Positions 53,381 to 62,158 of a stretch of 64,000 nucleotides of DNA are shown one piece after another. Within the stretch, counting starts at the first letter, position 1. Every line of letters begins with the position of its first letter. The position numbers and the translations under genes are program-made. The notes beneath the pieces are model-generated. The model saw nothing but the letters and a program-made list of their open reading frames with translations. It was not told the origin of the DNA and searched no databases. Location: contig NZ_JAUSTN010000002.1 in the NCBI RefSeq assembly GCF_030812875.1, positions 186,001 to 250,000 of the forward strand, given 5' to 3'. Origin of the DNA: Peptoniphilus_B koenoeneniae (GTDB lineage Bacteria; Bacillota; Clostridia; Tissierellales; Peptoniphilaceae).

Positions 53381-53787
53381 TTCAAATCTTCTTCATCAAT
53401 GTAGATGTAGCTTTCTCTTTTATTTTCCTTATTGTAATTTTCTTCAAAGTGTTTGGAATTAACATCTAAGTTGTCGTCACTTATATCTGATTCCTGCATT
53501 GCCAATTTTAAAGAATTTTCAAGAGCCATTATTCTCGCAAGAATAGGTTCAATTTTAAGGGCAAGACCATCAAGATCAACTTCTTTATTATTATAAAACT
53601 TATCATAATAAAGTCTTCCCAATTCTTCATATGTATCTTTCAGTTTTTTTTCTTCTTTAACAATTTCCAAACGAATTTTACCGGTTTTCTTTATTTTTTT
53701 TGCATTATTTTTTAAATTCACACTTATTCCTTGAAGACTTTCAGTGATATCTCCCAAATTGTTAAAAAGTTCATCTAATAAACCCAT
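53377..53787 (-). CDS. Coiled-coil protein of unknown function
   Basis: 136 residues with heptad-like helices (about 10-100), no membrane segment and no cysteine cluster; the acidic C-terminus ends ESYIYIDEEDLK. First gene of the operon hydrolase-murF-ddl-rnr-smpB, with an AGAGGTGAATT ribosome site and a GATATAATGA promoter element upstream. I do not recognise a family. Confidence 0.7.
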   Translation of the reverse strand: MGLLDELFNNLGDITESLQGISVNLKNNAKKIKKTGKIRLEIVKEEKKLKDTYEELGRLYYDKFYNNKEVDLDGLALKIEPILARIMALENSLKLAMQESDISDDNLDVNSKHFEENYNKENKRESYIYIDEEDLK

Positions 53788-53868
53788 AATTCACCTCTCT
53801 ATCATTATATCAAAAATAAAACTTTTTAAAAATATTTAAGATGGGTATCATTAATTTAGGAGGTAATT

Positions 53869-54108
53869 ATGGAAAATTTAAGATTATATGTAAGAACAGT
53901 TTGTCCTTTTTGCAGAAAGGTAGAAAAATTTCTTGAAGAAAAAAATATAAGTGCAGTTGAAATAATAAACATTGATGAAGATAAGGAAGCTGAAAAGTTT
54001 TTAGTTGAAAAGGGTGGCAAACGCCAAGTGCCTTGTCTTTTCATTGGAGATAAGCCCATGTATGAATCCATGGACATTATAAATTATTTAAAAGAAACTT
54101 TTGCTTAA
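53869..54108 (+). CDS. Glutaredoxin-like thiol-disulfide protein
   Basis: 79 residues with a CPFC active site (VRTVCPFCRKVEKF), cis-proline QVPCLFI and C-terminal helix, so a glutaredoxin/NrdH-like redox protein. AGGAGG precedes the ATG. A single-gene unit, divergent from the cell wall operon. Confidence 0.92.
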   Translation: MENLRLYVRTVCPFCRKVEKFLEEKNISAVEIINIDEDKEAEKFLVEKGGKRQVPCLFIGDKPMYESMDIINYLKETFA

Positions 54109-54112
54109 TTAA

Positions 54113-54150
54113 AAAACCCTAAAATCTAAAAAAATTTTAGGGTTTTTTTT
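54113..54150. terminator. Bidirectional terminator after the glutaredoxin gene
   Basis: Stem AAAACCCTAAAAT / ATTTTAGGGTTTT with T runs, between convergent genes. Confidence 0.85.
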
Positions 54151-55141
54151 AATTACTTTTTATTATGGGAGAATAAAATTTTACATCTAATTTTTCTGGG
54201 ATTATCTCATTTAATTTTGCCAAGGTGTGGGCTGAATATTTTATTAAAATCGTGTCATTATAAGTTATTAATCCTACATGGGAAAAATTGTTCCAATATA
54301 CAACTGAACCTTCCACTGCAAGAGATCTGTTTTTTATTAGGCCATGAATATTATTTTTTTCAAGATATTTAACCAAGCCTGTTTTTTCTCTTCCATAACC
54401 TGTAGAAATATAATTTATATGTTGAGGTTTAAAATCCTCATTTTCTTTAAGGCCTCCTGCAACTAAACATTGGGACACAAAATTTGCACAATCATTTTGG
54501 TATTGTGGCTCTCTATTCCAATTTTCTCTACAATATTTTACCGACTTATCCAAATTAAAGACTGGTTTTTTAAAATAAGCAAAGGATTTTACCGCCCTTT
54601 GACCCCTTTTATACAAAATATCATCATCTATTTTCAGATTTGTTATGGGCAGATAATCTTTATTTTTCTTAAGTTTTAAATCTTCCACCTTATTTTTTCC
54701 ATAGGGCAAAAAGAAATTTATACTTGTTTCTTGATTTTTATTATAATTTTTATTTGCTAAGCTCAGAAGGTATTTTTTATATTTTAAAAACTGGGGATCT
54801 TTTATTTTGCTGTCCTCTAAAGCTTTAAAAAATGGTAAGTCTTCCGGCTTTTTATTAAGGGTCATTTTAAAGTTTCCAGTAAAACTTATCCCTCCATCTT
54901 CTTCTTTTATTTTTTTTATTTTTATATTTTTAAGGTCATAATAAGCCTTATAATTTTCTTTTAAATACTTTTCAAGAGGCTCTTTTAAATCTTTAAGGAC
55001 TTTATGATTTTCTTTTCCTATATGTAAAAAATTTAAATTTCCTCTTTGTAAAAATCTTCCAGCATTTAAAATGAGAAAAATTAAAAATATTAAAAAGATT
55101 AATCTTATTATTGTTTTAAATATAAATTTTATAAATTTCAT
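54149..55141 (-). CDS. Membrane-anchored amidase-domain protein (Amidase_6 type)
   Basis: 330 residues: an N-terminal membrane segment (about 5-25), a charged middle region, and a C-terminal papain-like amidase domain with NDCANFVSQCLVAGG (probable catalytic cysteine) and FSHVGLITY (histidine). This family is implicated in cell wall or glycopeptide hydrolysis. ATG at 55141 is set by GGAGGG; an in-frame start at 55156 is less likely. Confidence 0.82.
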   Translation of the reverse strand: MKFIKFIFKTIIRLIFLIFLIFLILNAGRFLQRGNLNFLHIGKENHKVLKDLKEPLEKYLKENYKAYYDLKNIKIKKIKEEDGGISFTGNFKMTLNKKPEDLPFFKALEDSKIKDPQFLKYKKYLLSLANKNYNKNQETSINFFLPYGKNKVEDLKLKKNKDYLPITNLKIDDDILYKRGQRAVKSFAYFKKPVFNLDKSVKYCRENWNREPQYQNDCANFVSQCLVAGGLKENEDFKPQHINYISTGYGREKTGLVKYLEKNNIHGLIKNRSLAVEGSVVYWNNFSHVGLITYNDTILIKYSAHTLAKLNEIIPEKLDVKFYSPIIKSN

Positions 55142-55264
55142 ATTTTCCCTCCACAAATAATATAACTTAGAGAATTTAAATATTTGTGAATTAAATCTTA
55201 AGAAAATATAAAATCTTATTAAAAAAAAAGAAGGCTTTAAAAAACCTTCTTTTAAAAAATTATA

Positions 55265-56203
55265 TTAATTATTAACTATTGTTGTTCCTGTCTTGCCAGC
55301 AATTCCGTCTTTTGCAGATTCAAGGCTTGTGATTAGTGCCTTGTTTCCTTTTTTAGAGTTTACAAAGCTTAGTGCTGCTTCTACTTTTGGAAGCATTGAA
55401 CCAGGTGCAAATTCTCCTGCTTCAATATATTTGTGTGCATCTGCTATTGTAAGTTCGTTTAACCATTCTTGATCTGGCTTTCCAAATCTTATGGCAACTT
55501 TTTCTACTGCTGTTAAAATTACAAGCATATCAGCATCTACAAGTTCTGCAAGTTTTGCTGATGTGAAGTCTTTGTCTATTACTGCTGCTACTCCTTCAAG
55601 TTGTCCGTCTTTTTTAATAACGGGGATTCCTCCTCCGCCACCGGCTATTACTACTTGATTTGCTTTTAAAATTGCATTTATTGATGCTTTTTCTACTATA
55701 TCAACAGGCTTTGGTGATGCTACAACTCTTCTGTAACCTCTTCCTGCGTCTTCTTTAAAGGTATATCCTTTTTCAGCTACTATTTTATCAGCTTCTTCTT
55801 TTGAGTAGAATGATCCTATTGGTTTTGTAGGATTTGAAAAAGCAGGATCCTTTTCATCTACTAAAACTTGTGTTACTAAAGTTACTACAGATTTATCAAC
55901 TTTTCTTTTTGCAAGTTCATTTTCAATTGCATTTTGAAGATGATAGCCAATGTATCCTTGACTCATTGCTCCACATTCAGGGAAAGGCATAGCAGGTGTT
56001 TTTGCTGCTGATTCGCTTGCTGCTGTCATTGCAAGATTAATCATACCTACTTGAGGACCGTTTCCATGTCCTATTACAACTTCATTTCCTGCTTCAATTA
56101 AATCTACTATTGATTCAGCAGTTATTTTTACTGCTTCTTTTTGTTCTTCAGGCGTATTTCCAAGTGCATTTCCGCCAAGTGCAAGTACTATTCTTTTGCC
56201 CAT
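55265..56203 (-). CDS. arcC: Carbamate kinase
   Basis: 312 residues: VLALGGNALG, VIGHGNGPQVGMINLA, IVAGGGGGIPV and the acidic DKDFTSAKLAELV block. Makes ATP from carbamoyl phosphate in arginine or citrulline fermentation. The arcA and arcB genes are not adjacent. ATG at 56203 has GAGGTG at good distance; an in-frame GTG at 56212 is less likely. The 290 bp upstream to the next gene contain no coding region. Confidence 0.95.
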   Translation of the reverse strand: MGKRIVLALGGNALGNTPEEQKEAVKITAESIVDLIEAGNEVVIGHGNGPQVGMINLAMTAASESAAKTPAMPFPECGAMSQGYIGYHLQNAIENELAKRKVDKSVVTLVTQVLVDEKDPAFSNPTKPIGSFYSKEEADKIVAEKGYTFKEDAGRGYRRVVASPKPVDIVEKASINAILKANQVVIAGGGGGIPVIKKDGQLEGVAAVIDKDFTSAKLAELVDADMLVILTAVEKVAIRFGKPDQEWLNELTIADAHKYIEAGEFAPGSMLPKVEAALSFVNSKKGNKALITSLESAKDGIAGKTGTTIVNN

Positions 56204-56234
56204 TTTATTCACCTCATATTATTTTTTAAAATGT

Positions 56235-56270
56235 AATAAACCGATTGAATTATTAATCGGTTTATTTTTA
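56235..56270 (+). terminator. Hairpin with T run upstream of arcC
   Basis: Stem AATAAACCGATT / AATCGGTTTATT followed by T5 on the plus strand. No plus-strand gene precedes it, so it may block antisense reading or be a leader structure of arcC. Confidence 0.5.
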
Positions 56271-56502
56271 TGAAAACATTTTAATTATCTTTTTTACATT
56301 TATATTATATTAAAAATATTAAAATTTTTCTTTCTTATTCTTTAAAATACTTATTGTTTGCAATTTTTTGGTATTAAATACAAAAATATTTTATGTTTTT
56401 CTCTGATTTTTTATTTTTTCCTAATTTTATTCTTAGGAAATCGTCTTTTTATTTTGTTTTAATTTTTTATTTTTGGATAAATTTATTACGAAAGGAGTTT
56501 TT

Positions 56503-57084
56503 ATGAAAGATTTAATAATTTTACTTGCAGAAGGTTTTGAGGAAGTGGAAGCTCTCACTGTTTTAGACATGGCAAGAAGAGCAAATCTTATTTGTGATTT
56601 AGTTTCAACGGAAAAGGAACTTCTTGTTTTAAGCTCCCATAATGTTAAAATTAAGGCTGATAAGTTGTTGGAAGATATAAATCCCAATCATTACAGGGCT
56701 CTTTATATTCCTGGCGGTCTTCCTGGAGCTGTGAATTTATCAGAAAATAAAAAGGTCCTTAACTTAATAAAAGACTTTTATGAAGACGGAAAACTTGTTT
56801 GTGCAATTTGTGCCGGCCCTATTGCTTTAGATAAGGCAGGACTTTTAAAAGACAAAAGTTTTACATGTTTTCCCGGATTTCAAGAAAATTTAAGTATTAA
56901 AAATCCAAAAGATCTTCCAATCTGCATTGATGATAATATGGTAACTGCCATGGGCCCCGGTCTTGCAATTGCCATGGGAATGAAAATTGTTGAGCTTTTA
57001 AAAAATAAAGCTGAAATGGAAACGATGGCTCAGGGATTTTTAATTCCAAAGCTCCGTCAATTTATAAAAGACGATTTAATTTAA
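56503..57084 (+). CDS. DJ-1/PfpI-family protein
   Basis: 193 residues; ILLAEGFEEVEALTVLDMARRA, ALYIPGGLPGA and CAICAGPIALDKAG with the nucleophilic-elbow cysteine. It resembles the DJ-1/YajL group of thiol-dependent stress proteins or glyoxalase III-like enzymes. ATG at 56503 is set by AAAGGAG; an earlier in-frame ATG at 56473 lacks a site. Confidence 0.9.
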   Translation: MKDLIILLAEGFEEVEALTVLDMARRANLICDLVSTEKELLVLSSHNVKIKADKLLEDINPNHYRALYIPGGLPGAVNLSENKKVLNLIKDFYEDGKLVCAICAGPIALDKAGLLKDKSFTCFPGFQENLSIKNPKDLPICIDDNMVTAMGPGLAIAMGMKIVELLKNKAEMETMAQGFLIPKLRQFIKDDLI

Positions 57085-57094
57085 ATTTAAAAAA

Positions 57095-57121
57095 ATAATG
57101 CTTCAAATGAAGCATTATTTT
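57095..57121. terminator. Terminator between the DJ-1 and lipid kinase genes
   Basis: Stem AATAATGCTTC-aaat-GAAGCATTATT with T-rich flanks; bidirectional between convergent genes. Confidence 0.8.
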
Positions 57122-58026
57122 ATTTGGTTTTTATTTTTTAAATTTGCAAGGATAGCAAATTTTAAATTTTCTTTATTTAATTTTAAATTAAATTCTCTAT
57201 CTTTTAAAAGCTCTCCATCAATATTTAAATTAATTTCTTCTGGGAGTTCAATTTTTACATTTTCCGCCTTAAAGATTTTAATTTTATCTTCATTAAAAAT
57301 TTGACCTTTTTTATATTTAGGTATAAGTCTTATAATTTCAGGAACTTTTAAAAATTCCGCTAAGACTATTTCCATTTTACCGTCATTTAAAATACTATTA
57401 GGCGCAGGATTAAATCCTCCTCCATAATAAGATCCGTTACAAAAAGCACAAAGAGTATATGTCCCCTCAATTATTTTTTCATCTATAAACATTTTTATTT
57501 TTTGTCCCCTATTGTTAAACAATACTTTTAAAGTTGCAAGGTCATAAATCCTTTTTCCTAAAAATTTATATTTTTTTGCATATTCCCTTGCATATTCTAA
57601 AACTCTTGTATCCAGGCCCGTTGATGCAATATTTATAGATGTATGAGTTTTATTTATTTCTATTGTGTCTATTTTTTTTATTTGCGGATTTATTAAGTCG
57701 TCTAAGGTGAATTTTTCATAATCAAATATTTTCGAAAAATCATTTGCCGTTCCCATTGGTATAAGTCCCAAGGCTATATTTGTATTTTTTAAAACATTTG
57801 CTATTTCAGATAGGGTTCCATCTCCGCCGCAAGCATAAACTATTCCCTCTTTATTTTCAAGGGCAAATTTTTTTGCCGCCCTTCTTCCATGATTTTCATC
57901 TTCTGTAAAAACAAATTGGCAATTTTCTATTAAAGACTTTTTTATAAAAAAATCTTTAATTTCTCTATGGAACTTATTAAAATCATTTTTCCCGGCTTTT
58001 GTACTATATATAAATAAATATTTCAT
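57115..58026 (-). CDS. Diacylglycerol kinase-family lipid kinase
   Basis: 303 residues; YACGGDGTLSEIANVL is the kinase GGDGT motif, followed by GLIPMGTANDFSKIF and the C-terminal NLNIDGELL block. It probably phosphorylates diacylglycerol or a similar lipid. ATG at 58026 is chosen because an upstream in-frame extension would run through tRNA-Thr. No clear ribosome site is visible; the gene starts 8 bases after the tRNA CCA end and may be cotranscribed with it. Confidence 0.88.
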   Translation of the reverse strand: MKYLFIYSTKAGKNDFNKFHREIKDFFIKKSLIENCQFVFTEDENHGRRAAKKFALENKEGIVYACGGDGTLSEIANVLKNTNIALGLIPMGTANDFSKIFDYEKFTLDDLINPQIKKIDTIEINKTHTSINIASTGLDTRVLEYAREYAKKYKFLGKRIYDLATLKVLFNNRGQKIKMFIDEKIIEGTYTLCAFCNGSYYGGGFNPAPNSILNDGKMEIVLAEFLKVPEIIRLIPKYKKGQIFNEDKIKIFKAENVKIELPEEINLNIDGELLKDREFNLKLNKENLKFAILANLKNKNQIK

Positions 58027-58034
58027 AACATTTT

Positions 58035-58110
58035 TGGAGCTGATGGGGGGACTCGAACCCCCGACCTGTGCATTACGAGTGCACTGCTCTACCATCTGAG
58101 CCACATCAGC
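58035..58110 (-). tRNA. tRNA-Thr (CGT)
   Basis: 76 nt with encoded CCA. Acceptor GCTGATG/CATCAGC; anticodon stem GTGCA/TGCAC encloses CTCGTAA, giving anticodon CGT. T arm CGGGG-GTTCGAGT-CCCC. It stands next to the prophage remnant and is a possible former attachment site. Confidence 0.95.
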
Positions 58111-58257
58111 ATGTTCTAATTATAACATAAATGGGAGCTTTTATTTATTTTTATTTAAATATAACTTTTTGATTGAAATTTACACGTTTCTTTATTTTCT
58201 TATAATTTATCATATTTAATCATAATTAGGTTTCGGACAACAAATGGACAACAAAAA

Positions 58258-58509
58258 CTAAAACTTTTTTCTATTAAAATACCTATCTTTTTTATCTAAG
58301 GATTTAAATTCTTCTTCAGTTAAAAGTCTTTTGACTGCAATTTTATAATTTTTATTATAAGGATATACCCAGCGATCAATTAAATTTCTGACTTTTAAAG
58401 CTTCTTGTTTTGTTCTCAAATGTGCATGTTGTTTATATTCTCCATCTTCACGGGCGATTAACCAAGGTCTTTCGTCACAACGAGGTTTAAACTTAATTAT
58501 TAGATTCAT
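58258..58509 (-). CDS. Phage-region protein of unknown function, 83 aa
   Basis: Basic, arginine- and lysine-rich small protein (MNLIIKFKPRCDERPW... to KKDRYFNRKKF). No recognised domain. It follows the truncated glycosidase gene on the same strand and ends near the left border of the prophage remnant. Confidence 0.5.
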   Translation of the reverse strand: MNLIIKFKPRCDERPWLIAREDGEYKQHAHLRTKQEALKVRNLIDRWVYPYNKNYKIAVKRLLTEEEFKSLDKKDRYFNRKKF

Positions 58510-58541
58510 TTTCTTTGGCGCGTTTTAATGCAATTTCTCGT

Positions 58542-58925
58542 CTAAACATTTAAAAGCCTTATATGGTGATTTAGGGCCCTTACAGACGATATCAGCTTTT
58601 TGCCGCCAAAAGTCATCTGTGTTGAGCCTCCACCGTCTAAATTTATCAACCCATCAAAAGCAATTCGACTATTTAGCAAGCCTTTTCTAAAGTCATCTAA
58701 TGTAAGACTTTTATCACTTTCTATTAAGTAGACCTTATTTCCTTTAAAGCCTATAGCGGTATGTTTCGTCGCTCTTAGTACATCGGCATATGCTCCGACA
58801 AACCCCTCCGACTTAGGATTATAGAATGGATAAAGTGAAATCCCACTTATTCCCCATTTGATTGGGTCTTTGATTTCAGTTTTTGCGTTATAGACCATGG
58901 CATGGTGTAAAGACTTCCGCATTAA
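58542..58925 (-). pseudogene. Truncated phosphodiester-glycosidase (NAGPA) domain protein
   Basis: The last ~125 residues of a NAGPA/DUF2233-like domain remain: KWGISGISLYPFYNPKSEGF, FKGNKVYLIES and NLDGGGSTQM near the end. The N-terminal part is missing; the frame opens inside the start of a capsid gene, so two distant phage genes have been joined by deletion. In phages this domain occurs in tail or cell-wall-acting proteins. Confidence 0.65.
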
Positions 58926-58953
58926 AATATTTTGCATCAAATATTGCTGGCAT
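58888..58953 (-). pseudogene. 5' stub of a phage major capsid gene
   Basis: From an ATG at 58953 with AGGAGG upstream, the frame reads MPAIFDAKYFNAEVFT, the typical N-terminus of a Firmicute phage capsid protein, then leaves the family at PCHGL and stops. It directly follows the scaffold gene, as expected, and ends at the deletion junction. Confidence 0.6.
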
Positions 58954-58964
58954 ATTATTCCTCC

Positions 58965-59465
58965 TTAAATTTTAGCACCTGGATTCTTTTCTAAGTATTC
59001 CATCATTTGTGAATAAGTCATATCTTTAACATTAGGTTCATTTACAGAACCAGCACCACCTACTGAGCTTCCTTCAACTTCAAATAAATAATCATCTGAT
59101 TTCTTGAGATTATTAATTTGAGTTTCTAAATCTGAATCAAAATTTTTGGAATTCTTTAAAACTTCCATATCCAATAGTGCTTTAGCCGCTTTAGGATTCT
59201 TAACTTTAGATTTCATTAGAGAATTTTCAATAGAATGATTAAGCTTTAAATCAGAAATTTCATTTTTATATTTTTCTATTTCAGATTTGATTTCATCAAC
59301 ATTAATTTTTTCAAAATCAGAAATTTTATTATTTGCAACTTCAAGTTCAGACTTTAAGTTGTCTCTTTCTGACTTAATAGAATTAATATCTTGACCATTT
59401 AATTTGAAAACTCCTTGAATCTGTTCTTCATTTAATCCTAATTCCAATAGTTCTTCTTTTTTCAT
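58965..59465 (-). CDS. Phage scaffolding protein, Gp20 type
   Basis: 166 residues, mainly one long coiled coil (about 25-90) between an N-terminal MKKEELLELGLNEEQIQ and a C-terminal TYSQMMEYLEKNPGAKI block; this is the Gp20 minor structural/scaffold family that assembles with the capsid. It lies directly before the capsid stub. AGGAGGAAATA precedes the ATG. Looks intact. Confidence 0.82.
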   Translation of the reverse strand: MKKEELLELGLNEEQIQGVFKLNGQDINSIKSERDNLKSELEVANNKISDFEKINVDEIKSEIEKYKNEISDLKLNHSIENSLMKSKVKNPKAAKALLDMEVLKNSKNFDSDLETQINNLKKSDDYLFEVEGSSVGGAGSVNEPNVKDMTYSQMMEYLEKNPGAKI

Positions 59466-59540
59466 TATTTCCTCCTCAGGTTAATTTTAAGTATCACCAA
59501 TACTAATAGAGTTATGTAGGTTTAGGTCCCACAACCAAAA

Positions 59541-59616
59541 TGGCGGGAATAATAGGATTTGAACCTGTGTCTCATTAATAAAAATTAATTGCTCTACCTA
59601 ACTGAGCTATATTCCC
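59541..59616 (-). tRNA. Degenerate tRNA-like gene in the prophage (Lys-like)
   Basis: Acceptor GGGAATA/TATTCCC with encoded GCCA, D arm GCTC..GAGC and T loop TTCAAAT are good. The anticodon stem ATTAA/TTAAT encloses only six bases, TTTTTA, and the T stem has a C-A mismatch. It may be a phage tRNA-Lys (TTT) that lost one base, so function is doubtful. Confidence 0.6.
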
Positions 59617-59677
59617 ACACAAAAAAGACCTTTTAAAGTCTTGTCCAGGACTAAAACAAAAGAGATTTTAAACAGTT

Positions 59678-59929
59678 TTACGACTTATTCAGGTCGCTTA
59701 ATTTTTTCTTATTGTCGTAACCAAATTTTTCCATTCCAATGGTTAATCGTTTTATTTCGTCTCCTGCTATAGAATCAGGTAAACTACAAAAATATTTTTC
59801 TTCTTCTTTTGATTTAAAATCAACATCATCACAAAATCTCGAATCAGCTAATTCCTCATTTGTTGCTTCAAATGGAGATTTTACACTTAATTTAGCTCTT
59901 TCTATTAAGCTCATATTCTTTTTATCCAT
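59678..59929 (-). CDS. Phage-region protein of unknown function, 83 aa
   Basis: Starts MDKKNMSLIERAKLSVKS and contains FCDDVDFKSKEEEKYFCSLP. It overlaps the end of the ADP-ribosyltransferase fragment by 8 bp, so it may be an immunity or accessory protein; this is only positional inference. Confidence 0.5.
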   Translation of the reverse strand: MDKKNMSLIERAKLSVKSPFEATNEELADSRFCDDVDFKSKEEEKYFCSLPDSIAGDEIKRLTIGMEKFGYDNKKKLSDLNKS

Positions 59930-60542
59930 TGTTTACCTCCTCAATTAATATTTTTAATATTAAATTATCATTTTCACACTTAGCTTCTCTTAAATTAAAT
60001 TTTACTCCAGTATTAAATATAATTTCACTTTCATAGTCATTAGGTGTTGCATAACAATGAGTTCCTTTTGGAACGTATAATTCTATTTTAATAGGTCTAT
60101 CTGTAAACACGTTGTCTGTAGGTGTAACACTCGCAGAAATAAATCCTTTTTGTTGTTGTACATAACCAACATTCTTATTCAATTCTTCAGCAATATCCTC
60201 AAAAGCAATATTAGAATCAATACTTGAATCTGAAATAAAATTTTTGAGCCAATTTCCATCTACATATCTATCACAAATAAAATCTTTGTGAGTTGTATTA
60301 GAATTGATAACGTTCTTTAAAGTATTTATTGTTTTTAAATATTCTTCATCATTACCTTCAAATACAGATAAATCATCTGTTCTAAGATATTGATTCATTC
60401 TAAATGATCTCCAAGTACCAACATATCTAAATTCAGCATCATTAATTATAAAAGATTCCTCTGCCGAACATTGACCAAAATATTTCTGAGCTTCTTGAAT
60501 CCCATTTTCAAGGTACTCATACTTATTTATATCATAATTCTT
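59922..60542 (-). pseudogene. C-terminal fragment of a phage head protein with ADP-ribosyltransferase domain
   Basis: The open frame from 60542 encodes NYDINKYEYLENGIQEAQ.., RYVGTWRSFRMNQYLR, DRYVDGNW, then GFISASVTP and YESEIIFNTG. These fit an R-S-E ADP-ribosyltransferase, with R in the CDRYV region, the S-x-S element and the E-x-E motif (ESE). The N-terminal head domain is missing and an in-frame TAA lies just upstream; the first internal ATG is at 60398. Such domains occur as tails on SPP1 gp7-like head proteins. Confidence 0.65.
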
Positions 60543-60560
60543 TTAAATTTATTAAAAAAA

Positions 60561-60590
60561 TACCGGAGATACAAGTCTCCGGAATTTTTT
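60561..60590. terminator. Terminator of the pyrrolidone peptidase operon
   Basis: Stem CCGGAGA-tacaag-TCTCCGG with T runs on both strands, right after the pcp stop. Confidence 0.85.
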
Positions 60591-61203
60591 ATTTGTTTTC
60601 TTCTATTATTGTTTCAAGAGCTATTTCTATTGATTTTACAATATCTTCTTTGTTCATGAAAGGTGTTCCTGCAGGTTTATCTATTACTTGTTCTGCAATA
60701 AAAGGAACATGAATAAAGCCGCTCTTTAAACCCTTAAATTTTCTTTGACCCAAATATCTTACAGAATATAAAACGTCATTACATACATAAGCTCCTGCTG
60801 TGAAAGATACATAGGCAGGAAGTCCTGCTTTTTTTATATTTTCAACAATTTTAGGAACTGGTAGATTTGAAATATATCCGTCTTCTCCATCTTCATGTAT
60901 CTTTTCATACATAGGTTCGTTTCCTTCGTTGTCAGGTATTCTTGCAACTCTTACGTTTACTCCTACATATTCAACGCTTACACAAGATCTGTTTCCTGCT
61001 TGTCCTATGGATAAAACAACATCCGGATTTATTTCTTCTATCTTTTCTTCTATTTTTTTAGGTCCTTTACCAAATACTGTAGGTATTTGAAGTTTTACTA
61101 TTTCAGATCCATTTATTTCATCTTTTACTTTTTTTACAGCTTCCCATGCAGGATTAATTTTTTCTCCTCCAAAAGGATCAAAGCCTGTTAATAATATTTT
61201 CAT
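60589..61203 (-). CDS. pcp: Pyrrolidone-carboxylate peptidase
   Basis: 204 residues of peptidase family C15: LLTGFDPFGGEKINPAWEAV, catalytic cysteine in AGAYVCNDVLYS and histidine in SGFIHVPFI. It removes N-terminal pyroglutamate from peptides. AAGGAG precedes the ATG. It lies behind the DUF979/DUF969 pair, a recurrent arrangement in bacteria. Confidence 0.95.
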   Translation of the reverse strand: MKILLTGFDPFGGEKINPAWEAVKKVKDEINGSEIVKLQIPTVFGKGPKKIEEKIEEINPDVVLSIGQAGNRSCVSVEYVGVNVRVARIPDNEGNEPMYEKIHEDGEDGYISNLPVPKIVENIKKAGLPAYVSFTAGAYVCNDVLYSVRYLGQRKFKGLKSGFIHVPFIAEQVIDKPAGTPFMNKEDIVKSIEIALETIIEENK

Positions 61204-61213
61204 TCTTTTCTCC

Positions 61214-62158
61214 TTAACTAAACATTATCATATAAATAATTTGTACCGTCAGCATAATTAATGCAGGTACAACTTGATTTTTTATTACGCCGTTTTTATC
61301 TTTCATTTCAAGTATTGCAACTGGAACTATATTAAAGTTTGCAGCCATAGGTGTCATAAGTGTTCCGCAGTATCCGCAAGTTAGTGCCAACATTCCTATA
61401 AGAGTCGGGTCTGCTCCTTGAGCAAGTACAAAGGGAGCTCCTATTCCTACTGTCATAACTGTTATTGCAGCAAAAGCATTTCCCATTACCATTGTGAATA
61501 GTGCCATTCCTATTGCATATACAATTATTCCCACTACTATATTTCCTTCAGGAATTATATTTCCAACTATATCTGATACAACTTGTCCTACTCCAGCTTG
61601 AGTAAATACTGCTCCTAAAGATGCTAAAAACATAGGAAGCATACTTAAAGGTCCTACAAGGTCCAAAAATCTTTTTGAGTCTTTTAAATAAATGTTAAGA
61701 GTATTGTCTTTGTTCATAAAATACAAAGTTATCATTGCTAAAGCAACTCCAAGTCCAACTCCTACTAGGGCTCCAAGTTTTGTCATTGTTGCAAATATTA
61801 CTGCTGTAAGTCCAATCATAAAAGCTGGAATAAATATCTTATATCCAAGTTTATCGCTCACTGCCTTTGTATATTCTTTTGTAGGTATGTCGTTTGTCTT
61901 GTATGAAACTTGATTAAATATTGCAGGAAGAGCCATTAATACTACTAAAACACCTACAACTTTTGCCGGTATCCATCTTCCTAGAGCTATTACTATTCCA
62001 AGTATTATCCAAAATATGGCTGTACCTATTCTTTTTTCATTTGCCTTGTCATTTAAATTTCTTATTCCTGTATTTAGAAGCAAAAGTCCAGTTATTATAT
62101 AAAGGATTTCAAGAAGTTTTGCTCCTGTTGTTACTTCAGTTGATGTGAAAAAACTCAT
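61214..62158 (-). CDS. DUF979 family permease
   Basis: 314 residues, about nine membrane helices, with the conserved GNAFAAITVMTVGIGAPF and LTCGYCGTLMTPMAANFN segments. Overlaps the DUF969 gene by 4 bp, so the two should form one transporter, possibly for pyroglutamyl peptides given the pcp gene downstream. Substrate unproven. Confidence 0.88.
   Translation of the reverse strand: MSFFTSTEVTTGAKLLEILYIITGLLLLNTGIRNLNDKANEKRIGTAIFWIILGIVIALGRWIPAKVVGVLVVLMALPAIFNQVSYKTNDIPTKEYTKAVSDKLGYKIFIPAFMIGLTAVIFATMTKLGALVGVGLGVALAMITLYFMNKDNTLNIYLKDSKRFLDLVGPLSMLPMFLASLGAVFTQAGVGQVVSDIVGNIIPEGNIVVGIIVYAIGMALFTMVMGNAFAAITVMTVGIGAPFVLAQGADPTLIGMLALTCGYCGTLMTPMAANFNIVPVAILEMKDKNGVIKNQVVPALIMLTVQIIYMIMFS

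Larger units (their letters stand above)
58250..60542 (-). mobile_element. Prophage remnant
   Basis: Contains, in phage order, a fragment of a minor head protein with an ADP-ribosyltransferase domain, a small ORF, a tRNA-like gene, a Gp20-type scaffold gene, the first codons of a capsid gene and a truncated phosphodiester-glycosidase gene. Integrase, portal, tail and lysis genes are absent, so large deletions have occurred. The left part contains two GGACAAC copies (58236-58253). Boundaries are approximate. Confidence 0.7.

Noticed and set aside
58027..58104. N-terminal extension of the lipid kinase through tRNA-Thr
   Set aside because: The extra residues are a translation of the tRNA; the conserved protein begins at 58026.
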